In this document: positions 43,800 to 52,917 of the stretch, in pieces
How the letters are laid out: each line of letters begins with the position of its first letter
How positions within the stretch are numbered: the stretch's first letter is position 1
Assembly (NCBI GenBank): GCA_047639555.1
Contig: JBLIOE010000003.1
Span: 62,001-126,000 of the forward strand
Length of the DNA: 64,000 nucleotides
DNA from: JAJRXC01 sp047639555
GTDB taxonomy: Bacteria; Actinomycetota; Acidimicrobiia; Acidimicrobiales; Aldehydirespiratoraceae
Direction of reading: 5' to 3'
Made by a program: the position numbers and the translations under genes
Notes under the pieces: model-generated
The model's input: the letters and a program-made list of their open reading frames with translations, nothing else
Databases searched by the model: none
What the model was told of the DNA's origin: nothing

Positions 43800-44246
43800 T
43801 CAGGCTTGTTCACCGCCGAGGGCATCGAGCTTCGCGACTCGGCCAACGTGGCGGCCGCCCGCAAACGTCGCACCGAGCCAGGCTTCGAGGGCGTCAATAG
43901 CCACCTGCGGTCCGGTCAATCGCTCGCCAATACAGATCACGTTAGCGTTGTTGTGCTCCCGGCTCAGCCGGGCCGAGGTTACGTCGTAGACGGTTGCAGC
44001 CCGAATTCCCTGGATCTTGTTTGCTGCCATCGCAATACCGATACCGCTCCCGCAAACGCACAATCCGCCGTCGGCTTCTCCACCGGCAACCGCTCGGCCA
44101 ACCGCGGCGCCAAAATCGGGATAGTCGACACGCTCGTCCGAGTCAGTACCGCAGTGGATGACCTCATGTCCGAGGTCACCGAGGTGCTTGGCGAGGGACT
44201 CCTTGAGAAGGAATCCGGCGTGATCTGATCCAACCGCAATACGCAT
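43800..44246 (-). CDS. rpiB: Ribose-5-phosphate isomerase B
   Basis: This 148-residue protein is RpiB, interconverting ribose-5-phosphate and ribulose-5-phosphate. It has IAVGSDHAGFLLKE at the start, DYPDFGAAVG, the active-site Cys segment GLCVCGSGIGIAMAANKI and REHNNANVICIG. TAAGCT lies exactly 6 nt before the ATG, suggesting its own leaderless promoter inside the housekeeping run, between tsaC and glyA. Confidence 0.93.
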   Translation of the reverse strand: MRIAVGSDHAGFLLKESLAKHLGDLGHEVIHCGTDSDERVDYPDFGAAVGRAVAGGEADGGLCVCGSGIGIAMAANKIQGIRAATVYDVTSARLSREHNNANVICIGERLTGPQVAIDALEAWLGATFAGGRHVGRVAKLDALGGEQA

Positions 44247-44255
44247 GTCGAGAGC

Positions 44256-44849
44256 TTACGAGTCGGCCTCGGCCACCGCCGCGATATCTGCTTCGCTGAT
44301 CGGGCCCTCACGCAAGACCACGGCGACCCCGCCGACGACTGACACCACGGTCGACGCGGCGCCGGGCCGGGGGCCATCGTCGATCACTAGCGACACGCTG
44401 GGAAAGAGGTCGGCCACTTCTGCGGCGCGCGCTGGCGTGTCTACACCGTGCAGGTTTGCGCTCGTGGCCGCAAGTGGACCGACACGGGCCGCAAGTGTGC
44501 GCGCCACCTCATCGTTGGGGCATCGAACCCCGAGAGTTTCGTCGTCGCCCGCCGCAAGCGACCCCGTCACATGGCGAGGCGCAACGATCGTCAACGGACC
44601 GGGCCAATAACGAGCGGCGAGGCGCTCGCCCGCGGGCCCCAGATCGACATAGGCACGCGCTTGGTCAATATCGGCGACCAGAACGGCCACTTTCACGTCA
44701 ACGGGTCGGTTCTTGAGGGCAAAGATCGCCGCTACCGCCTCACTGTTCTCGGCCGCCGCGGCAAGCCCGTAGACAGTGTCGGTTGGGATCACGATCGGGT
44801 CGCCGCGTCCGAGGGCCTGCACGGCATCGGGGATGTCTGTTGGTTCCAC
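44256..44849 (-). CDS. tsaC: Threonylcarbamoyl-AMP synthase (Sua5/TsaC family)
   Basis: This 197-residue YrdC-domain protein makes threonylcarbamoyl-AMP for the t6A37 modification of ANN-decoding tRNAs. It has PIVIPTDTVYGLAAAA and FALKNRPVDVKVAVLV near the N-terminus, then WPGPLTIVAP and GVRCPNDEVARTLA. It has the short TsaC form without a separate Sua5 domain. The GTG start shares its first base region with the prmC stop (TAGTG) and is preceded by AAGGAG, so it is translated with prmC. Confidence 0.9.
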   Translation of the reverse strand: MEPTDIPDAVQALGRGDPIVIPTDTVYGLAAAAENSEAVAAIFALKNRPVDVKVAVLVADIDQARAYVDLGPAGERLAARYWPGPLTIVAPRHVTGSLAAGDDETLGVRCPNDEVARTLAARVGPLAATSANLHGVDTPARAAEVADLFPSVSLVIDDGPRPGAASTVVSVVGGVAVVLREGPISEADIAAVAEADS

Positions 44850-45712
44850 TAGTGCTCCTTCCGAGCAACGACGGCTCGGGGACGACCCGCGAGGTCAGGC
44901 CGAATCTCGGCCTCAAACGATAGTTGCCGGCACCATTCGACGACGGTCTCCGTCTGATCGGGTGCCATCTCGAGGATCAGTGTTCCTCGCTGCGCGAGCC
45001 AAGCGCCCGCCTCGTCCACGATGTGACGCAGATCGTCGAGGCCGTCGGATCCGGACCGCAACGCCTGGGCCGGCTCCCAGTCGGCGACGACGTCGGGCAG
45101 AACCTCTTCATCGGCCACATAGGGCGGATTGGAGATCACGACGTCGAGGTGGCCGCGTACGGCTTCGGGGAGCGCTTCGAACCACCCACCCTCGGACACG
45201 GACACTCGGGTGGCGGCCCGGCCGATCCCCGAGAGGTTGGCCCGGGCAACCACGAGCGCTTCGGTAGAGGCGTCGGTGGCGAAGACGCGGCTCGTGGGGC
45301 ACTCCACCGCAATCGACAACGCGATAGCCCCCGACCCACAGCCAAGGTCAGCCGCGAGCACGTCGCCGACTCGGTTCTTCGCCAGCGATTGCACGACATC
45401 GATCGCGAACCCAGCGACGACTTCCGTCTCTGGTCGAGGAATGAGCACCCGCGAATCAACCATCAGGTCAAGTGTGCGGAATCCCCATCGCCCGAGCACA
45501 TACTGCAACGGTTCGCCGTCGGCTCGCCGCTGCACCATCGTGTCGAAGCGGGCGATCCCGCGTTCGGTCACCAGGTCATCGAGCACCCGGTGCAGTCCAC
45601 CGGGCTCGGCCTCAGTGATTTCTTCAACGATTCGTCGGGCATCCATTGCCCCAAGACGCTCGGTCGCTTCTTGCAGCAGCGTTGCCCAGGCAATGGTGCC
45701 ATCGGCCGACAC
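44849..45712 (-). CDS. prmC: Peptide chain release factor N5-glutamine methyltransferase
   Basis: This 287-residue methyltransferase methylates the Gln of the GGQ motif in release factors. It has an N-terminal helical domain, RVLIPRPETEVV, the SAM site AADLGCGSGAIALSIA and the catalytic VISNPPYVADEE. It starts 6 bases after the prfA stop, next to its substrate gene, as in most bacteria. Confidence 0.93.
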   Translation of the reverse strand: MSADGTIAWATLLQEATERLGAMDARRIVEEITEAEPGGLHRVLDDLVTERGIARFDTMVQRRADGEPLQYVLGRWGFRTLDLMVDSRVLIPRPETEVVAGFAIDVVQSLAKNRVGDVLAADLGCGSGAIALSIAVECPTSRVFATDASTEALVVARANLSGIGRAATRVSVSEGGWFEALPEAVRGHLDVVISNPPYVADEEVLPDVVADWEPAQALRSGSDGLDDLRHIVDEAGAWLAQRGTLILEMAPDQTETVVEWCRQLSFEAEIRPDLAGRPRAVVARKEH

Positions 45713-45718
45713 GAAGGC

Positions 45719-46783
45719 TTAGTCCTCATCCTCGAGTTGGCGCTGACGTTCGTCGGCCACAATGGCATCACTGAGGTCGTCGAGTTCGCCGGCCAGCACT
45801 CGATCAAGCTTGTGAATCGTGAGTCCGATGCGATGATCGGTGACACGGTTCTCTTTGTAGTTGTAGGTGCGGATCTTCTCCGAACGATCGCCCGTACTGA
45901 CCTGACCCTTGCGCAGGTGTGAGGCCTCGGCGTCAGCTTTTTCCTTCTCAAGGGCCAGCAGGCGCGAACGCAGAACCCGCATGGCCTTGTTCTTGTTCTT
46001 CAGCTGGCTCTTCTCGTCCTGCATGGCAACCGTGACACCGGTGGGAAGATGTGTGATGCGAACCGCGGAGTCCATGGTGTTCACGGACTGTCCACCGGGC
46101 CCGCCCGCTCGATAGGTATCGATACGCAGATCGTTGTCGTTGATATCGACCTCGACCTCTTCGGCTTCAGGAAGCGCAATGAGGGTGGCCGATGAGGTGT
46201 GCACGCGACCCTGCGACTCGGTAACCGGCACCCGCTGAACCCGGTGGGTGCCCGCTTCATGTTTCATGCGGGTCCAGACGGCATCGCCGCTGACCATCGC
46301 GGTGACATCGGCAAACCCGCCGAGGTCGCTATGTGATGCCGACATCAGTTCGAATTTCCAACCCTGGCGCTTCGCAAAGGCTTCGTACATGAGATACAGG
46401 TCTCGGGCGAAGAGGTTCGCTTCTTCGCCGCCGGCGGCGCCGCGGATCTCCACGATCACGTTGCGATCGGCATTCGGGTCGGAAGGAAGAAGCAGAACCT
46501 TCACGGCCTCTTCGCCATCAATAATCTGTTGCTCGAGGGAGCCAATTTCCTCGCGCAGCTCTTCACGATCAGCACCTTCAGCTTCGGTGAGCATCTCTCG
46601 AGCAACCTCGAGGTCTTCGATCGCGCTTCGGAGCTTTTGGGCGACACCCACGATCTCGGCCAGCCGCTTGAAACGCCGACCGAGGTCGGCCAGCTGCTTT
46701 GGATCAGTTTGTACCGCAGGGTCGCCAAGGCGAACCTCGACGTCACGTAGCTCTTGTTCGAGGCTGTCGATGCGGTCCCACAC
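45719..46783 (-). CDS. prfA: Peptide chain release factor 1
   Basis: This 354-residue protein is RF1, which recognises UAA and UAG. It has the GGQ tripeptide in YRAGGPGGQSVNTMDSAVR, the codon-recognition region around HRVQRVPVTESQGRVHTS and the RF-1 domain end DHRIGLTIHKLDRVLAGEL. Start is GTG with TAGCCT 7 nt upstream. It heads the prfA-prmC-tsaC-rpiB-glyA-wecA run on this strand. Confidence 0.95.
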   Translation of the reverse strand: MWDRIDSLEQELRDVEVRLGDPAVQTDPKQLADLGRRFKRLAEIVGVAQKLRSAIEDLEVAREMLTEAEGADREELREEIGSLEQQIIDGEEAVKVLLLPSDPNADRNVIVEIRGAAGGEEANLFARDLYLMYEAFAKRQGWKFELMSASHSDLGGFADVTAMVSGDAVWTRMKHEAGTHRVQRVPVTESQGRVHTSSATLIALPEAEEVEVDINDNDLRIDTYRAGGPGGQSVNTMDSAVRITHLPTGVTVAMQDEKSQLKNKNKAMRVLRSRLLALEKEKADAEASHLRKGQVSTGDRSEKIRTYNYKENRVTDHRIGLTIHKLDRVLAGELDDLSDAIVADERQRQLEDED

Positions 46784-46816
46784 AATGGCGAGGCTAGAGG
46801 CCGCGTGACGAAGCCA

Positions 46817-47527
46817 TCAGCGAGCTAACAGAATTCGTCGTGCCTCGCCGATATCGGCGATGCGTTGAGCCGCGTCGTCGTCGTCGCCACCATGGTCGGG
46901 ATGGGCGGCGATCAGCGCAACGCGGTAGCCGCGCTGTACGGCGCCCTTTTCCGGACGTTCGTCGAGCGCTGACAGGCCCAGGATGGTCATTGCCCACCCA
47001 ACCGGATCCGCCATCGCACTCGACGAGAGCGATGAGCTGCCTCGGCCCGCGAGATGGGCCAACAGTGCGGGACCGATGTCACCCGTCCACGCGAGCCCGC
47101 GACGAACCGCGGCAAGCACGTCGCCTCGGAACGCCCGGTCGACTTGGCCGGCGGCGTAGACCGCGCCCAGAACCTGTTGAGAAGGAGCACCCTTGTGGGT
47201 CGTGAACTGAAGACGCATGGCGTCGGATTCTTCATCTCGATGAAGGCGATGCGGGCTGTAAGTGAGCCCCACCCGGTCGTGTTGGAAGCGGTGCCGAAGC
47301 CGCGGCTGCGCGATTCGCCGTCCGGCTTCGAGCTCATGGGTGAGCGCGACAATGTCGGGAACGTCGTTGGGGTCGAGATCCATCACGAACCGCGCGGCGA
47401 TGCCGCCAAGGAGGAGGCCGCCGAAACCGGGAGCCGGGTCGACCGGAAGCGACATGTTGCCCAGGCTCACCCGCCGCGTCGGTGCGATTGGCCGCGAGTG
47501 GTACACCTCGAGCTCGGCCAACAGCAT
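46817..47527 (-). CDS. Protein with a C-terminal J-domain-like segment
   Basis: This 236-residue protein ends with RGYRVALIAAHPDHGGDDDDAAQRIADIGEARRILL, which matches helices II-III of a J-domain with the HPD motif, so it may stimulate an Hsp70. The N-terminal 150 residues (PTRRVSLGNMSLPVDPAPGF, DRVGLTYSPHRLHRDE) are not recognised. TACCGT lies exactly 6 nt before the ATG. It sits upstream of prfA on the same strand, 33 bases away. Confidence 0.7.
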   Translation of the reverse strand: MLLAELEVYHSRPIAPTRRVSLGNMSLPVDPAPGFGGLLLGGIAARFVMDLDPNDVPDIVALTHELEAGRRIAQPRLRHRFQHDRVGLTYSPHRLHRDEESDAMRLQFTTHKGAPSQQVLGAVYAAGQVDRAFRGDVLAAVRRGLAWTGDIGPALLAHLAGRGSSSLSSSAMADPVGWAMTILGLSALDERPEKGAVQRGYRVALIAAHPDHGGDDDDAAQRIADIGEARRILLAR

Positions 47528-47542
47528 ACGAACACGGTATCG

Positions 47543-48313
47543 CTAGATCAGCGTGTGAAGCGTGTCGCGTAATCGTGCCGCGAGCGTGCTGATATCTTCG
47601 TCACCAGACTCTTCGGACTCGATGAGCTCACACAGGTCGGACGCGGCATCGCGCAAGCCGGTCCAGCGGGTTGCCGCAAAGCCAAATGGTGTCGCGGTGG
47701 CCGCAAGTCGACGGCCGTGTTCGAGCACCCCGAGCACACCCTTTGAATCGTGCACGTCCTTGCGCAGTCGGTCGCTCGAAACGAACAGTGCACTCAAGAG
47801 GTCGTTCGCTTCGAGACCATCCAACTCCTCGAGGCCCTCGTCTGCCGCCCGGGCGACAAGCTCGTCGATGATCAACTCAACCTGTTCTTCATCCGCCTCG
47901 TGGCAGACCAGGTCACCGTCGACATCGAATTCATGCGGCACACCAACGCTGCCGAGCCGCTCGGCCAGCGCAGCCTGCAGCTCACCCGACCAACCTTCCA
48001 TCTCGAAAGCCACCTGGGCTTCGTCGGGGTCGATCTCCCGAGCCTCTGCCTGTTCGACCTCTTCGAGCAACGTGTCGACCTGTTCTTCGACCGACTCGTG
48101 GGCAAGCAATGTGGTGCCTTGCCATGAGTGGGTGACCCCATCGGCGAGGAGAAGTTGGGCGAGCATGGCCCGCGATTCCGACGCCCACGCGTGAAGTTCG
48201 TAGGCCAGCCACTCGCCGTCGACGTCGTCGGCGAGAACCTCCTCGGGCGCGTCGTCGACGACGGGGTCGGATTCGGTCTTACGGGAGCGGTTGCGGAATG
48301 CCACGGCCGTCAT
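47543..48313 (-). CDS. Acidic protein of unknown function with a duplicated domain
   Basis: The 256-residue product has two related units: residues 34-87 (EWLAYELHAWASESRAMLAQ ... GVTHSWQGTTLLAHESVEEQVDTLLEEVE) and 99-154 (AQVAFEMEGWSGELQAAL ... GVPHEFDVDGDLVCHEADEEQVELIIDELV). The shared pattern is E-x2-x-W-x3-L...L...GVxHxW/F...L..H...EEQV(D/E). The unit resembles the small alpha-beta domain of DUF2007-like proteins only in outline. The C-terminal third is helical. No signal or membrane helix. It diverges from glpX with 35 bases between the starts. Confidence 0.65.
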   Translation of the reverse strand: MTAVAFRNRSRKTESDPVVDDAPEEVLADDVDGEWLAYELHAWASESRAMLAQLLLADGVTHSWQGTTLLAHESVEEQVDTLLEEVEQAEAREIDPDEAQVAFEMEGWSGELQAALAERLGSVGVPHEFDVDGDLVCHEADEEQVELIIDELVARAADEGLEELDGLEANDLLSALFVSSDRLRKDVHDSKGVLGVLEHGRRLAATATPFGFAATRWTGLRDAASDLCELIESEESGDEDISTLAARLRDTLHTLI

Positions 48314-48348
48314 AGTGGCACGCCGTTCGGGCGACTACCGTTCCGCCC

Positions 48349-49341
48349 ATGACGAATCAGGAAGTCCCGGATCGCAACCTCGCGCTCGAACTCGTGCGAG
48401 TAACCGAAGCCGCAGCCATGGCCGCCTCCCGCTGGATGGGTCGTGGAGACAAAGAGGGCGCCGATGGCGCCGCCGTCGATGCCATGCGTGTGGTGCTCGA
48501 CACCGTCCCGATGGACGGCATCGTGGTGATCGGCGAAGGCGAGAAGGACGAAGCGCCAATGCTGTACAACGGCGAAATGATCGGCGACGGCTCACCCCCG
48601 CAGACCGACATCGCCGTCGACCCAATCGACGGAACCACCCTCACCGCCCTCGGACGCAGCAATGCCATCGCGGTGATCGCAGTCGCTCCGCGCGGTTCGA
48701 TGTTCGATCCCGGTCCTTGTGTCTATATGGAGAAGATCGCGGTGGGCCCTGAAGCAGCTGGCGTGATCAGCATGGATATGTCGATCACCGAGAACTTGCA
48801 TGCCGTTGCGGAGGCAAAGCGCGAATCCGTGCGAGACCTCACCGCGGTCATCCTCGACCGCGACCGTCACGGAGACATCATCGCCGAGGTCCGTGAAGCG
48901 GGTGCTCGTATCCGACTGATTCCCGATGGCGACGTGGCCGGCGCCATCTCCACTGCATGGCCTGAGTCAGGCGCCGACATCTTGTTTGGCATCGGCGGTA
49001 CCCCCGAGGGGGTCATCACCGCGGCCGCCCTCAAGTGCATGGGCGGCGAACAACTCGGGCGCCTCTGGCCCCGCAACGAAGTCGAGCGCGCCGCGGCCAT
49101 CGAAGCCGGCTACGACCTCGACCGGGTGCTCACGGTCAACGACTTGATTCAAAGCGACGACTGCTTCTTTGCCGCCACGGGCATTACCGATGGCGAACTT
49201 CTCAAGGGTGTGCACTTCGATCGCCATGGCTGCCACACCGACTCGCTCGTCATGCGCGCTCGTTCCGGCACCGTGCGCAAGGTTGAAGCGCATCACCAGA
49301 TCGCCAAGCTCAGCGAGTTCAGCGCCGTCGACTACGGCTGA
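48349..49341 (+). CDS. glpX: Class II fructose-1,6-bisphosphatase
   Basis: This 330-residue enzyme is of the GlpX family, hydrolysing fructose-1,6-bisphosphate in gluconeogenesis. It has the GRGDKEGADGAAVDAMR segment, VVIGEGEKDEAPML with metal ligands, AVDPIDGTTLTALGRSNAI and FGIGGTPEGVITAAALKCMGG. Length is normal. TACCGT lies 7 nt before the ATG. It is the only gluconeogenic gene in the window and ends 1 base before the convergent unknown gene. Confidence 0.94.
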   Translation: MTNQEVPDRNLALELVRVTEAAAMAASRWMGRGDKEGADGAAVDAMRVVLDTVPMDGIVVIGEGEKDEAPMLYNGEMIGDGSPPQTDIAVDPIDGTTLTALGRSNAIAVIAVAPRGSMFDPGPCVYMEKIAVGPEAAGVISMDMSITENLHAVAEAKRESVRDLTAVILDRDRHGDIIAEVREAGARIRLIPDGDVAGAISTAWPESGADILFGIGGTPEGVITAAALKCMGGEQLGRLWPRNEVERAAAIEAGYDLDRVLTVNDLIQSDDCFFAATGITDGELLKGVHFDRHGCHTDSLVMRARSGTVRKVEAHHQIAKLSEFSAVDYG

Positions 49342-49342
49342 T

Positions 49343-50179
49343 TCAAGCGTTGGTGTTCACGGCCTCGTCGTAGCGCTCGAGTAGCAACACCGAGATATCG
49401 GTGAGCGGACTCTGCAGCCGCGCGGCAGCGTCTTCAACGATGCGCTCTACTTCGGCGCGGGTGCGCTCGTAGCCGACGAGCGCGAACTCCTGATGGCGCC
49501 ACGGCGCCTGAGCGGCCAGCATCGAGTGTCGGTGGCTCACCCGTTCGGCGAACGTCTCTAACCATTGCTGCTCGGCGAAGGCCTGGTGCGTCTCGTCTCC
49601 GCCCGCGTCACGCAGGTACGAACTCTTGAGCCCCTCGACGTCGTTGGTCGCCTGGGTGCGGATTGCCTCATCGGCGATCCGACGAGACTCGACGATGGCG
49701 TAGTTCGGTGGAAGCACCATGAGCACCTCCGCCATCTGATGATGAAGATCACGGCAGCGAAGTTCGACCTCTTCGGCCACAAGGGGCCGGAGGGCGGTCG
49801 GGTCAGGGCCGGCGTCATGGGCCGCGGCATCAACGAGTGTCTTCAGGTCGGTCTCAGCCACCTCCATCGTGGTGATGATCCGCTGTTCGAGCCATTCGAT
49901 GATCGTCGCAACGTTGTCGCGCAGTGAACGACTCTGAGGCTTTACGGTGGCTTCCCAGTAGGCGTCGGCATCGGCCAACTCGGGATACGGCACGGCGTCG
50001 GGTGTATCGACGGCTCGTTGCACCTCATCGGCGAGAGCGCGCAGGAACGACGGCGTCGGACACGCCGGGGTCAGGACCGCATCCACCCGTTCCCGGGCGT
50101 CGACGATCGCTGATGCAAATTCGGATCGAAGCGCAACCTCAGTTGCGCGTGCTTCTTTCTCAGCGGGGGACACCCACAC
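49343..50179 (-). CDS. Unrecognised helical protein
   Basis: This 278-residue protein has no membrane helix, signal or known motif that I can identify. It is rich in Ala, Glu and Arg with long predicted helices (EVALRSEFASAIVDARERVDAVL, DNVATIIEWLEQRIITTMEVAETDL, ERTRAEVERIVEDAAARLQS), so a helical bundle or coiled coil is likely. The GTG start has GGGAGG just upstream. It diverges from the PPK2 gene across about 70 bases. Confidence 0.65.
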   Translation of the reverse strand: MWVSPAEKEARATEVALRSEFASAIVDARERVDAVLTPACPTPSFLRALADEVQRAVDTPDAVPYPELADADAYWEATVKPQSRSLRDNVATIIEWLEQRIITTMEVAETDLKTLVDAAAHDAGPDPTALRPLVAEEVELRCRDLHHQMAEVLMVLPPNYAIVESRRIADEAIRTQATNDVEGLKSSYLRDAGGDETHQAFAEQQWLETFAERVSHRHSMLAAQAPWRHQEFALVGYERTRAEVERIVEDAAARLQSPLTDISVLLLERYDEAVNTNA

Positions 50180-50250
50180 ACCTCCCGAACGGATTGGACT
50201 CCACTCTCACTGTCGGCACATCTGTAGGCCAGATCAAGCATGCTCTGCTG

Positions 50251-51054
50251 ATGGATCTCTCGAAATATCGTGTTTCGCCGGGACAGACCGTAGATCTCGC
50301 GGACTGGGCCACAAACGACAAGGGCGAATTTGACCGTGACGACGCCGAACATCGCACCGGCCATCTGAACGATCGGCTTGAGGAGCTCCAGGAGGTCCTC
50401 TACGCAGAAGGCAAGCACAAGGTGCTGGTGGTGATTCAGGCCACCGACACCGGCGGGAAGGACGGCACGATCCGCCACGTCTTCGACAAGGTCAACCCCC
50501 AGGGCGTGAAGGTGGCATCTTTCAAACGGCCCACCGACGAAGAACTCGCTCACGACTATCTCTGGCGAGTCCACCAACACACCCCAAAGTCAGGTGGAAT
50601 CACGATCTTCAATCGCTCCCACTACGAGGACGTGCTGGTCGTGCGGATTCACGACATCGTGCCCAAGGAGCGCTGGTCGCGGCGTTACGACCACATCAAC
50701 AACTTCGAGCAGCTGCTCGCCGATGAAGGCACCACGATCATCAAGCTCTTCTTGCACATCTCGAAGGACGAGCAGAAAGAGCGCCTGCAGGACCGCCTCG
50801 ATGAACCCGACAAGAACTGGAAGTTCGACGCCGGTGATCTACGCGAGCGCGAACACTGGGACGACTATCAGGAAGCGTTCCGCGTGATGCTCGAACGAAC
50901 GAGCACGGCCGACGCACCCTGGTATGTGATTCCGGCGAACCGGAAGTGGTTTCGCAATCTGTTGATCAGCGAAATCATCGTCGACGCGCTCGATGGCCTC
51001 AACATGGCATTCCCGGAAGCGGAAGACGACCTCGAAGGACTCGAGATCGTCTGA
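50251..51054 (+). CDS. ppk2: Polyphosphate kinase 2 family protein
   Basis: This 267-residue protein of the PPK2 family moves phosphate between polyphosphate and nucleotides. It has Walker A DTGGKDGTIRHVF, NRSHYEDVLVVRIH (Walker B region), and the lid with LFLHISKDEQKERLQDRLDEP. The ATG at 50251 gives the typical opening MDLSKYRVSPGQTVDLADW; the longer frame upstream (from 49924) runs antisense to another gene and is rejected. It lies 3 bases from the end of atpC on the other strand. One-domain length suggests a class I or III enzyme regenerating ADP/ATP from polyphosphate. Confidence 0.88.
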   Translation: MDLSKYRVSPGQTVDLADWATNDKGEFDRDDAEHRTGHLNDRLEELQEVLYAEGKHKVLVVIQATDTGGKDGTIRHVFDKVNPQGVKVASFKRPTDEELAHDYLWRVHQHTPKSGGITIFNRSHYEDVLVVRIHDIVPKERWSRRYDHINNFEQLLADEGTTIIKLFLHISKDEQKERLQDRLDEPDKNWKFDAGDLREREHWDDYQEAFRVMLERTSTADAPWYVIPANRKWFRNLLISEIIVDALDGLNMAFPEAEDDLEGLEIV

Positions 51055-51057
51055 CGG

Positions 51058-51450
51058 TTACTCGCCAGCGACGACGCGAAGCCGAAGCTCGGCCCGACCG
51101 AGATCGGCGGCTGCTGCCTCGTCGTCAGCATTCGCACTGAGGGCAGCCTGCGCTGCGTCGCGGGCGGCTTCGGCCCGAGGGACGTCGATCTGGGTCTTCG
51201 CCTCGGAGACGTCGCTGAGGATCGTCACCTGCGTGCCTGTGACCTGCACGAAACCACGGTGGACGGCGAACGTGTCGCGTTCGCCGCCTTCCTTCACGAC
51301 CTCGACCGACCAGACGGCGAGATTTCCGATGAAGGGAATGTGACCGGTCTGGAAAGCTATGTCGCCACCTTCGACAGTGCGCGCGATGACCATCTCGGCC
51401 TCACCGGTGTACGACACCGACTCAGGAGAAACGACCTCAACAGCAAACAT
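51058..51450 (-). CDS. atpC: F1Fo ATP synthase epsilon subunit
   Basis: This 130-residue subunit has the N-terminal beta sandwich (FAVEVVSPESVSYTGEAEMV, HIPFIGNLAVWSV) and a C-terminal Ala-rich helical hairpin (AEAARDAAQAALSANADDEAA). It links rotor to catalytic head and can inhibit hydrolysis. The ATG overlaps the atpD stop by one base (TGATG). It is the last gene of the operon and no terminator is visible before ppk2. Confidence 0.93.
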   Translation of the reverse strand: MFAVEVVSPESVSYTGEAEMVIARTVEGGDIAFQTGHIPFIGNLAVWSVEVVKEGGERDTFAVHRGFVQVTGTQVTILSDVSEAKTQIDVPRAEAARDAAQAALSANADDEAAAADLGRAELRLRVVAGE

Positions 51451-52898
51451 CAGGCGTTGGCCTCGAGCTCATGCGCCTTGCGCTCGGCGTCTTCGGCGCC
51501 GCCCACCATGTGGAAGGCCTGCTCGGGGAGGTGATCGAGATCGCCATCGATGACAGCCGCGAACGAGTCGATCGTTTCGGCGATCGGCGTGAAGATGCCA
51601 TCCTGGCCGGTGAACTGCTTGGCCACGAACATTGGCTGCGACAGGAACTTCTCCACCTTGCGAGCACGGTTGACCGTGACGCGGTCTTCTTCGGAGAGTT
51701 CGTCGAGACCAAGAATCGCGATGATGTCCTGGAGCTCCTTGTAGCGCTGCAGCACTTCCTGCACACGACGAGCGGTTTGGTAGTGACGCTCGCCAACAAC
51801 GTGCGGATCGAGGATCGTCGAGGTGGAAGCCAGCGGATCAACCGCCGGGTAGATGCCCTTGGCGGCAATGTCACGGGAAAGTTCCGTGGTGCCATCGAAG
51901 TGCGTAAACGAGGTGAACGGCGCGGGGTCGGTGTAGTCATCGGCGGGCACGTATACGGCCTGCAGCGAAGTGATCGACTTGCCTCGGGTGGAGGTGATGC
52001 GTTCCTGAAGTTCGCCCATCTCGTCGGCGAGGGTGGGCTGGTAACCCACGGCGGACGGCATACGGCCGAGGAGGGTGGACACCTCGGAGCCGGCCTGCAC
52101 GAAGCGGAAGATGTTGTCGATGAAGAGCAACACGTCCTGGTTCTGCACGTCACGGAAGTACTCAGCCATAGTCACGCCAGAGAGCGCAACCCGAAGGCGC
52201 ACGCCTGGCGGCTCGTCCATCTGACCGAACACGAGAGCAGCCTTGTCGAGCACCGTGGTGACGCCGTCACCCATGACGGTCTCGCCCATTTCGATGAAAA
52301 GGTCGGTGCCTTCACGGGTGCGCTCGCCCACACCAGCGAAGACGGATACGCCACCGTGGTTCGAGGCCACACGGGTGATCATCTCGGTGATGAGCACGGT
52401 CTTACCCACGCCTGCACCACCGAACAGCCCGATCTTGCCGCCCTCCTTGTAAGGAGTGAGAAGATCGATGACCTTCACGCCGGTTTCAAACATCTTGGCG
52501 GAGGGCTCAAGCGAGTCGAACGACGGAGCGGAACGGTGAATGTTCCAGCGATCAGCGGTGGTGTGTCCTTCAACGTCGAGGCAGTCGCCCATGACGTTCC
52601 AGATGTGACCAAGCGTGTCGTCGCCGACCGGCGCCTGGATGCCATGGCCGGTGTTGTCGACCGGCGCACCACGGGTGAGACCGTCGGTGGGCCTCATCGC
52701 GATAGCACGGACGCGGTTGTTGCCAATCTGCTGAGCAACCTCGGCGGGGACCCGCGTGGTCTCGCCTGCGACGGTGACGTCGAACTCCAGCTGCGTATTG
52801 ATCTCGGGGAGGTGCCCAGGAGGGAACTCCACGTCGACCACGGGGCCGGCGATGCTTACGATGCGGCCAGTCTTCAGATCGTTTTCGGTAACGGTCAT
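51450..52898 (-). CDS. atpD: F1Fo ATP synthase beta subunit
   Basis: This 482-residue catalytic subunit has Walker A FGGAGVGKTVLITEM, the signature ALSGVTMAEYFRD, Walker B LLFIDNIFRFVQAGSEVS and the DELSEEDR region. Length and order are standard. It follows atpG by 19 bases and is coupled to atpC. Confidence 0.97.
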   Translation of the reverse strand: MTVTENDLKTGRIVSIAGPVVDVEFPPGHLPEINTQLEFDVTVAGETTRVPAEVAQQIGNNRVRAIAMRPTDGLTRGAPVDNTGHGIQAPVGDDTLGHIWNVMGDCLDVEGHTTADRWNIHRSAPSFDSLEPSAKMFETGVKVIDLLTPYKEGGKIGLFGGAGVGKTVLITEMITRVASNHGGVSVFAGVGERTREGTDLFIEMGETVMGDGVTTVLDKAALVFGQMDEPPGVRLRVALSGVTMAEYFRDVQNQDVLLFIDNIFRFVQAGSEVSTLLGRMPSAVGYQPTLADEMGELQERITSTRGKSITSLQAVYVPADDYTDPAPFTSFTHFDGTTELSRDIAAKGIYPAVDPLASTSTILDPHVVGERHYQTARRVQEVLQRYKELQDIIAILGLDELSEEDRVTVNRARKVEKFLSQPMFVAKQFTGQDGIFTPIAETIDSFAAVIDGDLDHLPEQAFHMVGGAEDAERKAHELEANA

Positions 52899-52917
52899 GT
52901 TGGGATGGTGCTCCTGG

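Noticed and set aside
49924..50250. N-terminal extension of the PPK2 frame
   Set aside because: It lies antisense to the 49343-50179 gene and lacks PPK2 sequence; the family start is at 50251.
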